DNA of 64,000 nucleotides from the NCBI GenBank assembly GCA_964019155.1, contig OZ025242.1:19514592-19578591 (forward strand), in the 5' to 3' direction. Of this stretch, positions 54,677 through 64,000 are shown one piece after another (within the stretch, counting starts at the first letter, position 1; each line of letters starts with the position of its first letter). Source of the DNA: Osedax fenrisi (lineage: Eukaryota > Annelida > Polychaeta > Sabellida > Siboglinidae). The position numbers were made by a program, and so were the translations under genes. The notes under the pieces were generated by a model. That model was given only the letters and a program-made list of their open reading frames with translations, searched no databases and was not told where the DNA came from.

Positions 54677-55458
54677 TTTGATGTACGTAACGATTCAATT
54701 GAAGATACGGTAAATAGAAAATAAAATGAATGTGAAACGAGTAAACATACAAATTTAATTCCTATAAAAGATTTAAAGAGATTATCGACATTGTTATCAA
54801 ATTTAGCGAATAATAATTTACCAACAAATCGAGATTTAGTATCGAATGAAAACAAAATAGAAAATGATAACGACGATTTACAAAAACTAGCGAAATCATT
54901 GAACTCTATACCATACGAAGAACTCGATATTATAAGGCAGATAATATCAAAGGCAAATAATAAAAGATACGGGGATACATTAGATAGTCTACGAGATGAT
55001 TGTAAAGAAACGCATACGAATAAGAAACGAAGAATAAATGAACAAAGAAGAGAAGGTGATATTTCAGCGATATTTGAAAATATAATTAACAATGAAATGT
55101 AAAATAATAAAGATGATTCAACGAATATAAATCGTAATACGAGTAGTAGAAATGTACACGTTGACGAAGAAATATTCTCGAATAACGATAGCGATTTAGA
55201 TACGGTAGATGGCGAGTTATTCAGCGAATTGGATCATAAGGAGATATAAGGAAGAGACAGCATAGCGAACTCGGCGACTACATACTCCACTATCGGCCTA
55301 CCAGAGTTCGTTTCGTTAGACAGCGATCTAGAAGACATCGATTCCGTTAGAGAAGAAGCATCCAATAGAAAATATTAGAATTGATATCTATGGTAAGTTG
55401 TGAATCTATTCTGAGCGATCTGAACGATACTACTATGAAGAATTATTCGCTATCATAA
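54677..55458 (+). pseudogene. Plus-strand acidic gene family, copy C3
   Basis: Stops at 54722, 55100 and 55247, plus a one-base deletion leading to a TAG at 55376, as in C2. Confidence 0.6.
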
Positions 55459-55672
55459 TACAACAGATCACCTTATACACAGATATTTAAAATAACAAAG
55501 AAACTTGATCTCGCAATCTAAAACAAAATACTTTATACTATAATTGTATATATATATATATATATAAATTATATATAAATATACACATAAATATAGATTG
55601 ACGTTTGGTGTCAGCTAAGATGAGCGAACCGAATAGAATACAGAAAATAAATATCCTTAAAAAAAGCATTGG

Positions 55673-55727
<55 letters not shown>

Positions 55728-55730
<3 letters not shown>

Positions 55731-57839
55731 TGTTCATTCTAGAGCTATCCAGATACCCAAATTGGGTAGTGCCCTAATTTTGTGGGTAGCTGCCCTAAAT
55801 ATATGATTATATGGATTAAGTTTAATTATTAAGTTATTATTAATATAATTGTAATATCATGAATTAAAAGTGTTATATCTCTAATTATAGGAATATATTA
55901 TTTAATAAATGTCAGTTTTTCAATGAATATTTATAAAATGACGATTAAATGTGTTATTATTATTCTATTATTATTTAAGTAATACAATAATGAAGAATTT
56001 ATTATTTAATAAATAGCATATTTTTAATAAATATTTATATAATGACGATTAAATGTATTATTATTTAAGTATTAAATTATTGAAGCATTTATTATTTAAT
56101 AAATGACAGATTTTCAATAAATATTTAAATCCATCAAAGGATTTAAATATTTATAATTACAAAATGGCGATTAAATGCATTATTATTATTCTATTATTAT
56201 TTAAGTATTAAAATAATGGAGAATTTGAATAACTTCTGTCATAACATTAGGATAAATTCATTATTTTTCAAATAATGGCGAATATATACTATTTTCCCTT
56301 TGTTATATCTGTTTGATATTTTATATAAACAAACAATTTAGATTCAAATACAAATTAAATATGAAATATGATAATAAACTGCTTGAACTATATTTAGAAT
56401 AATCTATTTTTAGATTGGGTAGCAAATTCACTACCCAAAATGAAAATTGGGTAGCAAACTTTAAATATTGGGTAGTGAATTTGCTACCAATTTATATTTA
56501 TAATGATATATGAAAATTAATTCAATAATTATTTTTATTCCAATTCTTTTTTTCCCAATATATATAAATCATGTGATTGATTTATTTAAAATCGTAATTT
56601 TAATATATTTATTCAAAATCCTATTTTAAAACGTAATATTAAAGTGATATTGGAGATATTAAAAACCATCAAAATATAAAAATAATGAAACATTTAATCA
56701 CCAATATTATTAATAAGTTCACTGTTTTTTATATACATAATAATTACACGGTATACTTTTTAAATTTATTATAATTTAATTTTTTAATTTAAAATTATTA
56801 TGATTATCATAATGATATTAATATTCAATATTTAATAATATTATATTATTATATTAATATCCCACTTATCATAATTATTATTCCTATATATAATATATAA
56901 TGTTTAAAAGATAAAGTCATAAATATCATGTATTATACTACTTATTAGTTAGTATATATATTGCATTTAAAATCAACCATACTGAGTACGTACTGCAGGT
57001 TGATACATGAGCATGACATATTTTATATTGATTTTATTATGATAAAATTGGTATCACTGGAAAGCTAATTAAATTATATAATACAATTCATATTATGTTT
57101 TTTTTTTAATTTATATTTAAACAAAAGTTATTAACAAAAATGTGCAAATAAATTATTACATTTTAATAATAAATAAAATTATAATATACATTCTAATTAA
57201 TTCTTTATATTATGACATTAAAATATCTTATAAAAATTATATATAATAATGTGTATCAGTATAATATAATAATATTAATATAGATATAGGTATTTTTGTA
57301 TATTTTAATATACCTACCTATAAGTATTATACCTACCTATTTACAATATACCAATATACCTACCTATTTATAAGTATGATATATTATATATCAATATTAT
57401 AACTTTTAGACTTCATAATTTTCAATAATTTAACTTTTAGACTACCTAATTTTCAATATTATAATATATCGACAACCTAATTTTCAATATTATAAATACT
57501 CGACGATCAAATTTTTAATATCTAAATATCTCATGAATCAAATGTTGAGGAGATTGAATATAACAATAATTATTTGATATCATTGTATCAGAATTACAAT
57601 TTGTAAATCATTTAATTGTAAACGAATAATAAGTAATCGAATCGAATACTTATTTTGCTATTTATTTACATTGCCTCAGGATTTAAGCGTCCATCTAATA
57701 TATCATTTATCATAAATGTATTTATAAATACATGGCAAAATTACCCAAATATGTCATCCTATATTTTACTTAGTAAAATATATTTAAATGCCCTATACTA
57801 ATTTTTTTTTGGTAGCTGCCCTGAAACCTAGAATGAACA

Positions 57840-57842
<3 letters not shown>
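55728..57842. mobile_element. Non-autonomous DNA transposon with TIRs, copy 4
   Basis: 2115 bp, closest to copy 3 (for example TATTGGAGATATT, where copies 1 and 2 have TATTGTAGATATT). Confidence 0.85.
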
Positions 57843-57884
<42 letters not shown>

Positions 57885-58771
57885 CTGGAAGAAAATATAC
57901 ATTTTATCAGGAAAAAATCAGAACTGATAGAAAATCGTTTTGTATTTCAATTATATAATATTGGCCCAAAATTATGAAATTATTATTTTAATATGATAAA
58001 TATTAAAAAAATAGGATCACTTTTAAAAAATACGTCAACAAAAGTTTTTAGAGTTTTACTAATTTTTTTTAAAATTGTTTATTTATTATTATTTCTTATT
58101 TTATTGAATATTTTTATATTTCTATTTTATTTTTATATTTATACTCTTTTGTATTATTATTTCAACTAATTACTATTTTATATGTTGTTTAATAATGATG
58201 AAATTTGAATATGAAATTATGAGTACAGTAAAAAGTATATATTAATGACATTATACTTTAATTAAATCAATACATCATATACTAATATGGTTATTTAAAT
58301 TAAAATTGTGCTTCAATATAATTAATCGATTTTAAATTTGGATTAATGATATGAATATCGTGCAGTATTGCATTCAATCGATGAGAGTGTTTGACTTAAT
58401 GGATATGACTTTGCTTTTTTTAGTTTGCATGGGTTATATAATTAACATTGAAAATATGTTATTATTGTGGCAAGTGTAGCTATGATTATAGTGTATTGTT
58501 TATTGGGTCATGCTCATCTTATTTTGTTTCAAACTTGCAAAATGTATTATCTTACTCATCCCTAGTTTTTGTTACAAATTTTTAATTTATTTATAAAAAT
58601 TATTTTTTTAATTTTGTTGTTTTAAGTTTTATAATACTTATATTTTACCATTACACTTTGAATACAATCTCCATAGTTAATAGTTTTATTACTATACTCA
58701 TACATTTTTTTTTCAACGGATGATCATAAGCTTTGCTTCAATATGTATCCGATTTCTTATCCCAAATTATG

Positions 58772-58806
<35 letters not shown>

Positions 58807-58897
58807 GAATGCGTATTTTCTATTTATAAATAGAGACAATCCTGGAAAATTATATAATGACTAAACAATATAGGTATATATAAGTATACGTATTATT

Positions 58898-58956
<59 letters not shown>

Positions 58957-59049
58957 ATGAATGCGTATTTTCTATTTATAAATAGAGACAATTCTGGAAA
59001 ATTATATAATGACTAAACAATATAGGTATATATAAGTATACGTATTATT

Positions 59050-59101
<52 letters not shown>

Positions 59102-59274
59102 TACACAGGTAGACAATAATAATACTATATATATAGAAAATACTAATAATCAAAACATAGGAAATTGTATTACTAAGCAATTAGATAATATTACTTAGAT
59201 AATTCTACTTATAATTTGTTATCAATATAATATATTACACAATTTATATTTATATAATTTCTAAAACATAAAAT

Positions 59275-59686
59275 TTAATTTTGCTTGGATATATGGTCCG
59301 GATTCAGTACCTCTATAAACATGTTTGAGAGGATCATACTACTGCAAGCTGATATCAGTATTAACATTTTAAGGAGAAATACATTTTTATCAACTATATA
59401 CCAGTTATATGGATCGAATAGGTTTAACTTTAAAATAAGTGCAGAGAATAAATTCATCTGACAATGTTTCCGATGAATTTCTTCCGATGGTGGAGTGTGT
59501 ATTCGACGCGCTCTCTATGCTGTATCTTCCATATATCTCCTTGTGATCCAATTCGCTGAATAACTCGCCATCTACCGTATCTAAATCGCTACCGTTATTC
59601 GAGAATATTTCTTCGTCGACGTGTCCTACATTTCTACTAATCGTATTACGATTTATATTCGTTGAATCATCTTTTTTATTGTACAT
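59275..59686 (-). CDS. Minus-arm ORF, copy D3a
   Basis: ATG at 59686 gives MYNKKDDS, then the family frame to 59405. The end (IESASNTHSTIG, LKMLILISAC) is D-a type, while the start region is B/C-like. MNLFSAL frame open from 59457. Confidence 0.35.
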
Positions 59687-59737
59687 TTCATTGTTAACAA
59701 TAGTTATATATATATATATATATTATATTAATATTGT

Positions 59738-60086
59738 CTTTGATGTACGTAACGATTCAATTGAAGATACGGTAAATAGAAAATAAAATGAATATGAAAC
59801 GAGTAAACATACAAATTTAATTCCTATAAAAGATTTAAAAATATTATCGACATTGTTATCAAATTTAGCGAATAATGATTTACCAACAAATCGAGATTAA
59901 GTATCGAACGAAAATAAAATAGAAAATGATAACGACGATTTACAAAAACTAGCAAAATCATTGAACTCTATACCGTACGAAGAACTCGATATTATAAGGC
60001 AAATAATATCAAAGGCAAATAATAAAAGATACGGGGATATATCAGATAGTCTACGAGATGATTGTAAAGAAACGCATACTAATAAG
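59738..60086 (+). pseudogene. Plus-strand acidic gene family, copy D3a, 3' truncated
   Basis: TAA at 59784 and at 59898 (the D-b type NRD-stop) but without the D-b deletion. The sequence before the core (DLKILSTL) is B type. It stops matching after ETHTNK at 60086. Confidence 0.6.
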
Positions 60087-60120
60087 TATATATAAAAAAG
60101 CAAAATTAAAAAAAAATTAA

Positions 60121-60366
60121 ATTTCTTTAAAACTAATTAATTTCGACATACATTCGGATAACTTGTTCTCTATATTATACGGAATTACATTCGATATTTA
60201 CGTAGTCATTACATTAAAGGATAATGTTTTAAAATCGATTTCGAAAATAAGAAAATTGAAACATCGCAACGCTAATTTATTTAGTAAACAAGAAAAATCG
60301 AATTCGGCAATTGTTCAATTTAAAATCATAGGGAAACAGTTTGTTAAAAATATATATAATTTCTAA
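60121..60366 (+). CDS. Unidentified ORF at the array edge
   Basis: Open from after a TAA at 60118 to a TAA at 60364. It has no ATG near its start, so it would be a terminal exon or a fragment. The readable part is NFDIHSDNLFSILYGITFDI followed by a lysine-rich end (KIRKLKHRNANLFSKQEK). Codon choice (TCG, CGC, GAC) resembles the acidic array gene more than the LINE. It begins about 35 bp after the end of array homology. It could be a genuine piece of the array gene locus, or 5' sequence of the LINE; neither is shown. Confidence 0.3.
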   Translation: MSLKLINFDIHSDNLFSILYGITFDIYVVITLKDNVLKSISKIRKLKHRNANLFSKQEKSNSAIVQFKIIGKQFVKNIYNF

Positions 60367-60400
60367 ACTATATAATTGTAATATATTTATTACATTAAAA

Positions 60401-61012
60401 ATGGATTGTATTACATGTAATTTAGAAATTAATAACGAAAATTATATATCATGTTCATGTGGTAATAAATACCATTATAAATGCTTATATAAAGCAAAAA
60501 TAATGAAAACAAATTGGTCTAATAAATCACCACCAAAATATGCTATTCAGTTATTTAGATCACCAAATTTTACATTTAAATGTAATACATGTATAAATAA
60601 TAATAATGATAATACACCAATAAATCAACCTAGTTTAAATAACTCATTACCATCGTCTACTATTATTGATAATAGTAATATTAATACTTTAATAAATAGC
60701 ACAGAAAAAAAATTAAATATGTTACTATCAAAAATCACTGAAATAAGTGATATGATTGTTGTTAAAAAATCATACGCTAATGTAACCGCTAATGTAACTT
60801 CTACTGTAACCAATTCTGATACCTTTACTGACAATTTGGTAAAATCAGTAAATATTATTAAAAATAATATAGATAGCAATAATGAAATAATTATTCACAA
60901 TATAAATATTCCTAATAATGATAAAACTAATTTCTTTAAATACTTAGTAAATATTATTTGTAAAACAGTAAATATTAATAAATCGTGTGTATTATCAATA
61001 GTTCAATTATAA
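60401..61012 (+). pseudogene. LINE ORF1, N-terminal part (PHD finger), ends at a TAA
   Basis: ATG at 60401 (context AAAAATGG). Residues 3-64 carry the C4-H-C3 spacing of a PHD finger: Cys 3, 6, 18, 20, His 25, Cys 28, 61, 64. A low-complexity Asn/Ser/Thr linker follows, then a probable helix (STEKKLNMLLSKITEISDMI), a Thr/Val repeat (ANVTANVTSTVT) and another helical stretch. ORF1 proteins of this kind bind the element RNA. The frame stops at 61010-61012 after 203 codons, but the typical C-terminal part follows in the same frame. I therefore read the TAA as a nonsense mutation. Confidence 0.75.
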
Positions 61013-61384
61013 TTTAATAAATTAAAATTAATTTTAGATAATGTGGTCTCAAAAAAAATTATTTTATCAAATGTTAACCGATTATGTAAATTACGAGATC
61101 TACAAAATTCATTCATTAGAACATCTCTAGATGAAATATCACTAGAACGACATCAGATATTATACCATGTAGTTAAAAATAAATTAATTAAAAGTAAAAA
61201 AATTATCAAATGTATTTATAATTCTAGAAGTAGTTCCTATGAACTAAGATATATTATAAATAATAAAATTGACTGGAATATGTCAATTGGTGAAGATAAT
61301 TTTAGTGTATGGAAATTGTCATATATTACTTATAAAAATTCCATTATTAATAAAAATAAAAATAAAAATACAGGTTCTAGATGA
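61013..61384 (+). pseudogene. LINE ORF1, C-terminal part, in frame with the N-terminal part
   Basis: Continues in the frame of the ATG at 60401, with no ATG of its own near its start (the first candidate is GTG at 61043). The pattern KIILSNVNRLCKL...RTSLDEISLERHQI...L is what I expect of the C-terminal region of CR1/L2-like ORF1 proteins (a conserved strand, then a basic helix with R/E..R/Q). It ends in a lysine/asparagine run, TGSR, and a TGA at 61382-61384. Confidence 0.65.
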
Positions 61385-61387
61385 CTA
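61382..61387 (+). promoter_or_regulatory. Candidate leaky stop: TGA CTA between ORF1 and ORF2
   Basis: The ORF1 stop is TGA followed by CTA, the best known readthrough context in animal and viral genes. The next codons are in frame with ORF2, and ORF2 has no ATG before 61466, which lies after the first endonuclease motif. Readthrough would make an ORF1-ORF2 fusion. Functional use is inferred. Confidence 0.45.
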
Positions 61388-64000
61388 ACCGGCAATAAAG
61401 ATGAAAATATTAAAAATAACAATTTAAATATATATTACGCTAATGCTCGTAGTATTAGAAATAAAATGAATTTTTTGGAATTTTTACTTTCATCTAATAA
61501 ATATGACATTATATGTTTAGTTGAAACATTCTTAACGGTAGATGATAGAGATTCTCTATATTTAATCGGTGGAAAAAATTATACACTATTTAGATACGAT
61601 AAATTAATTCATAGAGGAGGTGTTGCGATATTTTGTAAATCTAGTTTATGTCCTGTAAGAAATTTTATTTCACACATAGATGTTCAATATATACATTTAA
61701 AAATTAATTCAAAAATTCCATTTAATATTATATGTGTCTATAGACCTCCAAATTGTAATGATGTTTCTCATGAACAGATATGTAAATTATTTGATATAAC
61801 CCAACAAAATTATAATTCATCTATAATTATAGGAGATTTTAATTTACCAAATTTTAATTGGAAAGAATATACATTTCCTAGTTACCCAAAAAGTTATGCA
61901 TTACTTTACGATTCGATTATTAAAAATTCATTTTCACAATTAATAAATAAGCCAACTCGTAATAATAATATAATTGATTTACTTTTTACTAATGAAAAAC
62001 AATTACTATCTAATATAAATATTGGAGACTATTTCGGATTATACAAAAATATAAGTGACCACTATTCTGTTTCATTTAATGTAAATATTGAAAAATACCC
62101 ATGTAAAAAGATTTTAAAATCAAACAATTTTGATTTCAATAATGCTAATATAAAATTGATTAAATATCATCTTTCTAGATTTAATTGGGAATATCTAAAT
62201 TCAAATGATTATAATATCGATCAAAAAGTAGAATATTTTAATAAGGTTCTAAATAAATTATTTATATCACATATTCCTAATATAAATAATACAATAAAAC
62301 AGGTACTTCCGAAGAATATATTGAAATTGAAGAAGCAAGTAAAAAAATTATTTCGAAAATCTAAAACTAATTTACAATATAACTATAATTGGATAGAAGC
62401 AAAAAAAAAATTATCCAAGGAATTAGAATCTTTAAATTTTAAGAGAGAGATTAATGCAATTAATTCAAAAAATAAATTAAAGTTTTATAAATTTATGAAA
62501 AAAAGACAAAATTTAAAATCTGGAGTATCTCCTCTAATTGATATATCAAATAATAATATTTTATTTTCAGATCTCGACAAAGCAAATACGTTAAATTCAT
62601 ATTTTAGTTCAATTCAACAAAATGATAATGGAAATTTACCCGAATTTTATAACTTAACTAAACAAAAATTTGATAATATTGATTTAAATCTTGAAATAAT
62701 TAAAATATTTTTAAATAGATTAAAAATTACACATACTTTCGGAACTGATGGGATACCATCTTCTATGTTAAAATTATTATCTAATGAATTATGTAGGCCT
62801 TTATATATTATTTTTAATTCATCTTTATTATCGGGTAATATACCGAAAATTTGGAAAAAATCTATAATCACACCAATTTTTAAAAAGGGTGAACCATCAA
62901 ATTCAAATAACTATAGGCCTATTTCAATAACATGTGTAATGTGTAGAGTATTAGAACGTATTATTTCTAAACAATTAATTTTTTATTTAAAATCTAATAA
63001 TTTATTAACAAAATATCAATATGGTTTTATAAGTGGAAAATCCACAGAATTACAATTAACAAAATGTTTAAAATTTTGGTATAATGAATTGAATAATAAA
63101 AAATGTGTAGATATAATATATATTGATTTTGCAAAAGCTTTTGATGTTGTTTCTCATGAAAAACTACTATTTAAATTAAAATCATACGGTATATCTAATA
63201 AAATAATAAAATGGTTTTATAATTTTTTATCGAATAGATCTCAAATTACACGGGTTGAAAATTCTTTTTCAAATAGTTCTATTGTAAAATCTGGAGTACC
63301 ACAAGGATCGGTTTTAGGTCCAATTTTATTTTTATTATATATTAATGATCTTCCTAGTATATTCTCTTCAAAAATTCATATTGATTTATTTGCCGATGAT
63401 ACAAAAATATATTTTTCATACGCATCTGAGAGTGAAAGATTTCTTTTACAAAATAATTTAAATTTATTTTCACAATGGGTAAATAAATGGCAATTAAATA
63501 TTTCATTATCAAAATGTGCAGTTATGACTTTAGGGAAGGTTACTCCATCAAAATATTTTATAAATAATATTCAATTAGAAAACGTTACTTTTTATAAAGA
63601 TTTAGGAATAATATTTGAAAATAACCTTTTATTTAATAAACATATTGATTATATTTGTAAAAAAGCTTATTTTTCTTTGAATTCAATTTTTAGATGCATT
63701 ACTACAAAATCCCCTAGAGCATTATTAAATGCATATAAAATTTATTGCAGACCAATTTTAGAATATGCATCCATAATTTGGTCACCTTTTTCAAAGGTTA
63801 GTAAATTTCGTAGTCTCATAGACCAAATTGAAAGAGTGCAAAGATTATTTACTAGACGATTAATTACAAGATGCGTAGGATATACAAATTCATCAAATAT
63901 TAATTATAAAACATATATAGAGAGATTGGTATATTTTAAATTAGAATCACTTGAACTTAGAAGGTTAAAAATAGATCTAACTACAATTTTTAAAATTTCA
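61385..64000 (+). CDS. LINE ORF2: endonuclease plus reverse transcriptase (3' end outside window)
   Basis: Open for all 872 codons in view. The endonuclease nicks target DNA; the reverse transcriptase copies element RNA at the nick. Counting from 61385, the endonuclease shows NARSI at 20-24, a catalytic Glu in VETFL at 47, GGVAIF, YRPP, GDFNLPNFNW from 150, NNNIIDLLFTN, and SDH at 224-226. Reverse transcriptase motifs are GTDGIP from 453, NNYRPIS near 508-514, QYGFISGKST from 545, YIDFAKAFD with Asp at 581, GVPQGSVLGP from 637, and the catalytic FADD at 669-672. After these come KDLGI and RPILEYASIIWSP, typical of CR1/Jockey-type proteins. All key residues are present. There is no upstream ATG, see the TGA-CTA site. 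No RNase H is visible before the window ends. Confidence 0.93.

Larger units (their letters stand above)
53013..57881 (+). repeat. Monomer C3
   Basis: Third direct C unit; shares the C2-specific differences (nonsense in the minus arm, one-base deletion in the plus gene). Confidence 0.88.
46558..60086 (+). repeat. Higher-order repeat copy 3 (A3-B3-C3-D3), truncated on the right
   Basis: Third copy. A3, B3 and C3 sit about 46.85 kb right of A1 and B1, and 23.14 kb right of C2. The D unit stops inside the plus-strand gene at 60086, where array similarity ends abruptly. This is either the true array edge or a rearrangement or assembly junction. Confidence 0.9.
57882..60086 (+). repeat. Monomer D3, truncated
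   Basis: D-type head with the tandem duplication (near 58803 and 58957) and D-a minus arm. The plus gene is a mosaic and is cut at 60086. The D-specific segment and D-b module are missing. Confidence 0.87.
60367..64000 (+). mobile_element. Non-LTR retrotransposon (CR1/L2/Jockey type), right end outside window
   Basis: ORF1 with a PHD-type zinc finger, then ORF2 with an apurinic-like endonuclease and reverse transcriptase. The exact 5' end cannot be defined; the start given is just after the upstream ORF. The 3' end and tail are beyond the window. ORF2 is uninterrupted, so the insertion or its source was recently functional. Some CR1/L2-type elements carry a PHD finger in ORF1, which guides the clade call; precise placement needs a phylogeny. 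Confidence 0.9.

Noticed and set aside
62647..62871. Minus-strand 74-aa frame in the LINE
   Set aside because: Lies opposite the reverse transcriptase domain of an intact ORF2.
60401..64000. Bacterial group II intron or retron reverse transcriptase
   Set aside because: The endonuclease-RT order, YIDFAKAFD / GVPQGSVLGP / FADD motif set and PHD-fingered ORF1 are those of an animal non-LTR element.

Overview
This is a very AT-rich, repeat-dominated eukaryotic window, most likely from a low-GC invertebrate such as an insect. The evidence is (TA)n tracts throughout, no operon-like gene packing, and a non-LTR retrotransposon of CR1/L2/Jockey type with a PHD-fingered ORF1. A species call is not supported. 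No tRNA, rRNA, CRISPR array or recognised host gene was found.

Positions 1-60086 are one tandem array with higher-order structure. The monomers are 2-5 kb, each starting at a TTYCGGAAGAAAA / TTCTGGAAGAAAA motif that follows a (TA)n tract. Four types (A, B, C, D) succeed each other and the whole series repeats about every 23 kb: copy 1 is A1-B1-C1-C'1-D1 (1-23420), copy 2 is A2-B2-C2-D2 (23421-46557), copy 3 is A3-B3-C3-D3 (46558-60086, cut off). The ancestral series is probably A-B-C-D, about 18.7 kb. Copy 1 gained an extra unit (C', a chimera with a D head and a C body). Copy 2 gained an extra 4.5-kb piece inside D (a D-b/D-a hybrid). Both look like unequal crossovers.

Every monomer carries an inverted-repeat module. 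A minus-strand arm and a plus-strand arm, each about 210 bp, encode the same acidic peptide segment (MYNNKDDS...HSTIG). They are separated by about 460 bp that hold the upstream part of the plus-strand frame, and beyond the arms the two strands continue into different 3' sequence. The module occurs 16 times (the last is truncated). No plus-strand copy is open over the whole family frame. The stops differ by unit type, so the set looks like a decaying gene family, a source of hairpin RNA, or both.

Other passengers are a 2.1-kb non-autonomous DNA transposon with 15-bp terminal inverted repeats in every C-type unit (4 copies), and a D-specific 1.5-kb segment (3 copies) with a small cysteine-containing ORF (MADFCVNV...) followed by an exon-like tail.

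At 60086/60087 the array stops abruptly. After about 300 bp of different sequence containing an unidentified ORF, a LINE runs off the right edge (60401-64000). Its ORF2 (endonuclease plus reverse transcriptase) is open for all 872 codons in view and lies in the same frame as ORF1. It is separated from ORF1 by a single TGA followed by CTA, the context of known leaky stop codons. ORF1 itself has one internal TAA.
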